Source: Legionella moravica DSM 19234
GTDB taxonomy: Bacteria; Pseudomonadota; Gammaproteobacteria; Legionellales; Legionellaceae
Direction of reading: 5' to 3'
DNA: 64,000 nt
Assembly (NCBI RefSeq): GCF_000423305.1
Contig: NZ_KE383999.1
Span: forward strand, 241,667 to 305,666
In this document: in pieces, positions 62,672-64,000 of the stretch
Layout of the letters: each line of letters opens with the position of its first letter
Position numbering within the stretch: position 1 is the stretch's first letter
Notes under the pieces: generated by a model
The model's database searches: none
Told to the model about the DNA's origin: nothing
Seen by the model: only the letters and a program-made list of their open reading frames with translations
Program-made: the position numbers and the translations under genes

Positions 62672-64000
62672 ATGTTAAAACTGAACTCGCCAGAAGAACA
62701 TTCTGCTCACCCATTAATTAAAAATATTCCATGGTCTATTTTCTCCAGCCCCGATTTTTTTAATAGCCAAATTAGTAAGGAAGAATTGTTTCGCTTGAAA
62801 AAGCCCCTGGAAGAATCTTCCCAAAGGCTACTACTACGAGAGCGGGAATACTGTTCTGTTCTATGCGTTCTTTTTGGACACTGGAACGAAACGGATCAGG
62901 TTTTGCTCGATGCAATAAAAAACAATATGAAAGTACTTGATATTATTGCGCTCAAAGCCATTATGATCTCGGGGCGAACCAGCTTGCTTAGATGCTTTAT
63001 AGAAAATATGTCTTTGGATAATAGGGAAAAACTACGTATTGACACTTATATATTAAATATTCTGTCAGGCAGAATACTAAGTCCTGATGATGTTTGCGTC
63101 TTTGAGATTTTTGAGGAATTAATCCCTTCGCTGATCACAAAGCTGATGAACTCTGACACTCGTTTGAGCTTGTGGCGGGTAGCAACATCTCAAGGTTGTT
63201 TTGAGATACTGAAGTTATTTGCAAGGCACATGGAGCCTGAAACGATAAAAAAAACCATTTCAATGCAAGAATTCAAATTATATTCATTAGGGCTAATGAA
63301 CCCCAACCAACTGCAAATTACACATTATTTCGAGTCATTTTTTGAGGAATACTCGCCTGAGGATATGATTTTAGCTGGTGATTTGGATGTTTTAGTCAGA
63401 GCACTATCTTCAGGACATCAGACTGTTATTAACTATTTTCTTGCATATCCTCGTGTATTTTCTAAAGTCGATAAGATCCGACAAACAGATCTACAAATCA
63501 AAGTGGACCAATTCATCCAGTTTCAACTGGATAAGTGGCGCTATGCTGAGGAAATGCCTGCCTCATCAAATACTGATGCGTGTTTTTCCTTACAGGAAAT
63601 TGGTTTAGCCATGCTTTTTGCACGTCGTTTTATTCGGCAGGACACTTTTACAGCACATGAATATCTGCGAAAGCTTTTGCATATCCAATCTCTTGCAAAA
63701 CACATGCATAGGGATTGGATTCCCGACGAAGGCGACAGTTGTTGTAGACAGCCTAATGGCTTGTTACGGTTGGCTCTAAGTGAGAGAAAAATCAGCCTTG
63801 CAAAATGCCTGCTGAGCTTGCCTGCTGTGCGTGAACTGGCTAGAGCAGAGAACTATTATAATGCAGAAATCCCCTCTTGCTTTGCGATAGAAACTTTTGC
63901 AAATAAATGTGATGAACAGCGTTGGAACGGTATTAATGATTTGGAGCGCAGCACGGATGAGGATTGTATTTTTCGTTTATATCAAATGACAAAGACTATG
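62672..64000 (+). CDS. Ankyrin-like repeat protein, cut off by the window edge
   Basis: 443 codons from an ATG run without a stop to the right edge. The sequence is helical throughout, with repeated helix pairs such as LLRLALSERKISLAKCLLSLPAVRELAR near the current end. This pattern (LLRLA, short turn, LLxLPxV) is found in ankyrin-like Legionella effectors. Earlier parts (IALKAIMISGRTSLLRCFIE, VATSQGCFEILKLF) look like worn copies. No enzymatic motif and no signal peptide are seen. An effector role is likely but inferred. No good ribosome site precedes the ATG. Confidence 0.65.
   Translation, partial: MLKLNSPEEHSAHPLIKNIPWSIFSSPDFFNSQISKEELFRLKKPLEESSQRLLLREREYCSVLCVLFGHWNETDQVLLDAIKNNMKVLDIIALKAIMISGRTSLLRCFIENMSLDNREKLRIDTYILNILSGRILSPDDVCVFEIFEELIPSLITKLMNSDTRLSLWRVATSQGCFEILKLFARHMEPETIKKTISMQEFKLYSLGLMNPNQLQITHYFESFFEEYSPEDMILAGDLDVLVRALSSGHQTVINYFLAYPRVFSKVDKIRQTDLQIKVDQFIQFQLDKWRYAEEMPASSNTDACFSLQEIGLAMLFARRFIRQDTFTAHEYLRKLLHIQSLAKHMHRDWIPDEGDSCCRQPNGLLRLALSERKISLAKCLLSLPAVRELARAENYYNAEIPSCFAIETFANKCDEQRWNGINDLERSTDEDCIFRLYQMTKTM

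Noticed and set aside
1..64000. tRNA or rRNA genes
   Set aside because: I saw no cloverleaf-like sequence with a GGTTCGA-type T loop and no conserved rRNA stretch; none is claimed.

Overview
The window looks like a chromosomal segment of Legionella, most likely L. pneumophila or a close relative. The reasons are: low-GC gamma-proteobacterial gene content, an effector kinase recognisable as LegK1 at the left end, the lssY-lssZ-lssA-lssB-lssD type I secretion locus at the right end, several eukaryotic-like or effector-like genes (ankyrin, coiled-coil, lipase, mitochondrial-carrier-like), and PmrA-type promoter boxes in front of some of them. Species assignment is from recognition only; no database was searched.

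Layout. 1-7,700: a left-truncated effector-like gene, legK1, a hotdog thioesterase-like gene, an MFS-type transporter, a class D beta-lactamase and two unrecognised genes. 7,700-19,600: an accessory region with an orphan malonyl-type acyltransferase, two near-identical 350-bp MITE-like repeats, a caspase-like-fold protein, ohr, pdxH, two methyltransferases, an ankyrin/pentapeptide protein, a block of triplicated repeats with an IS30-type transposase remnant, an alpha/beta-hydrolase and a GDSL hydrolase. 19,960-25,740: a three-gene heavy-metal-type RND efflux operon. 25,870-40,000: a HAD phosphatase, a divergent PepN aminopeptidase, a mitochondrial-carrier-like protein, an IS481 element nested inside 111-bp inverted arms, a Sec-exported protein resembling flagellar hook protein, a two-repeat Cys protein, a 1139-residue hydrolase/coiled-coil protein with a PmrA-like promoter, and a CPBP intramembrane protease. 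40,000-53,900 is a core block: a DnaA-box cluster, rimI, the pyruvate dehydrogenase operon (aceE-aceF-lpd), ampE and a CPA2 antiporter, rlpA, dacA, dat, ybeD and lipB. 53,860-60,950 is the lss locus. The right end has a transglycosylase-like gene, MITEs, and a gene running off the edge.

How the genes work together. AceE/AceF/Lpd form the pyruvate dehydrogenase complex, and LipB supplies the lipoyl groups AceF needs. RlpA, the PBP5/6-type DacA, D-amino acid transaminase, the YafK-like LssA and the transglycosylase-like gene form a cell-wall theme. LssB/LssD are the inner-membrane ABC transporter and adaptor of a type I secretion system. The accessory half is patchy: small TA-flanked inverted-repeat elements sit directly at the ends of coding genes and in two cases supply the stop codon.

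Most interesting items: the mitochondrial-carrier-like gene beside an altered PepN; the FlgE-like protein with a Sec signal; PmrA boxes marking candidate effectors; the IS481 nested in long inverted arms; an origin-like cluster of three perfect DnaA boxes; and an orphan three-copy operator.
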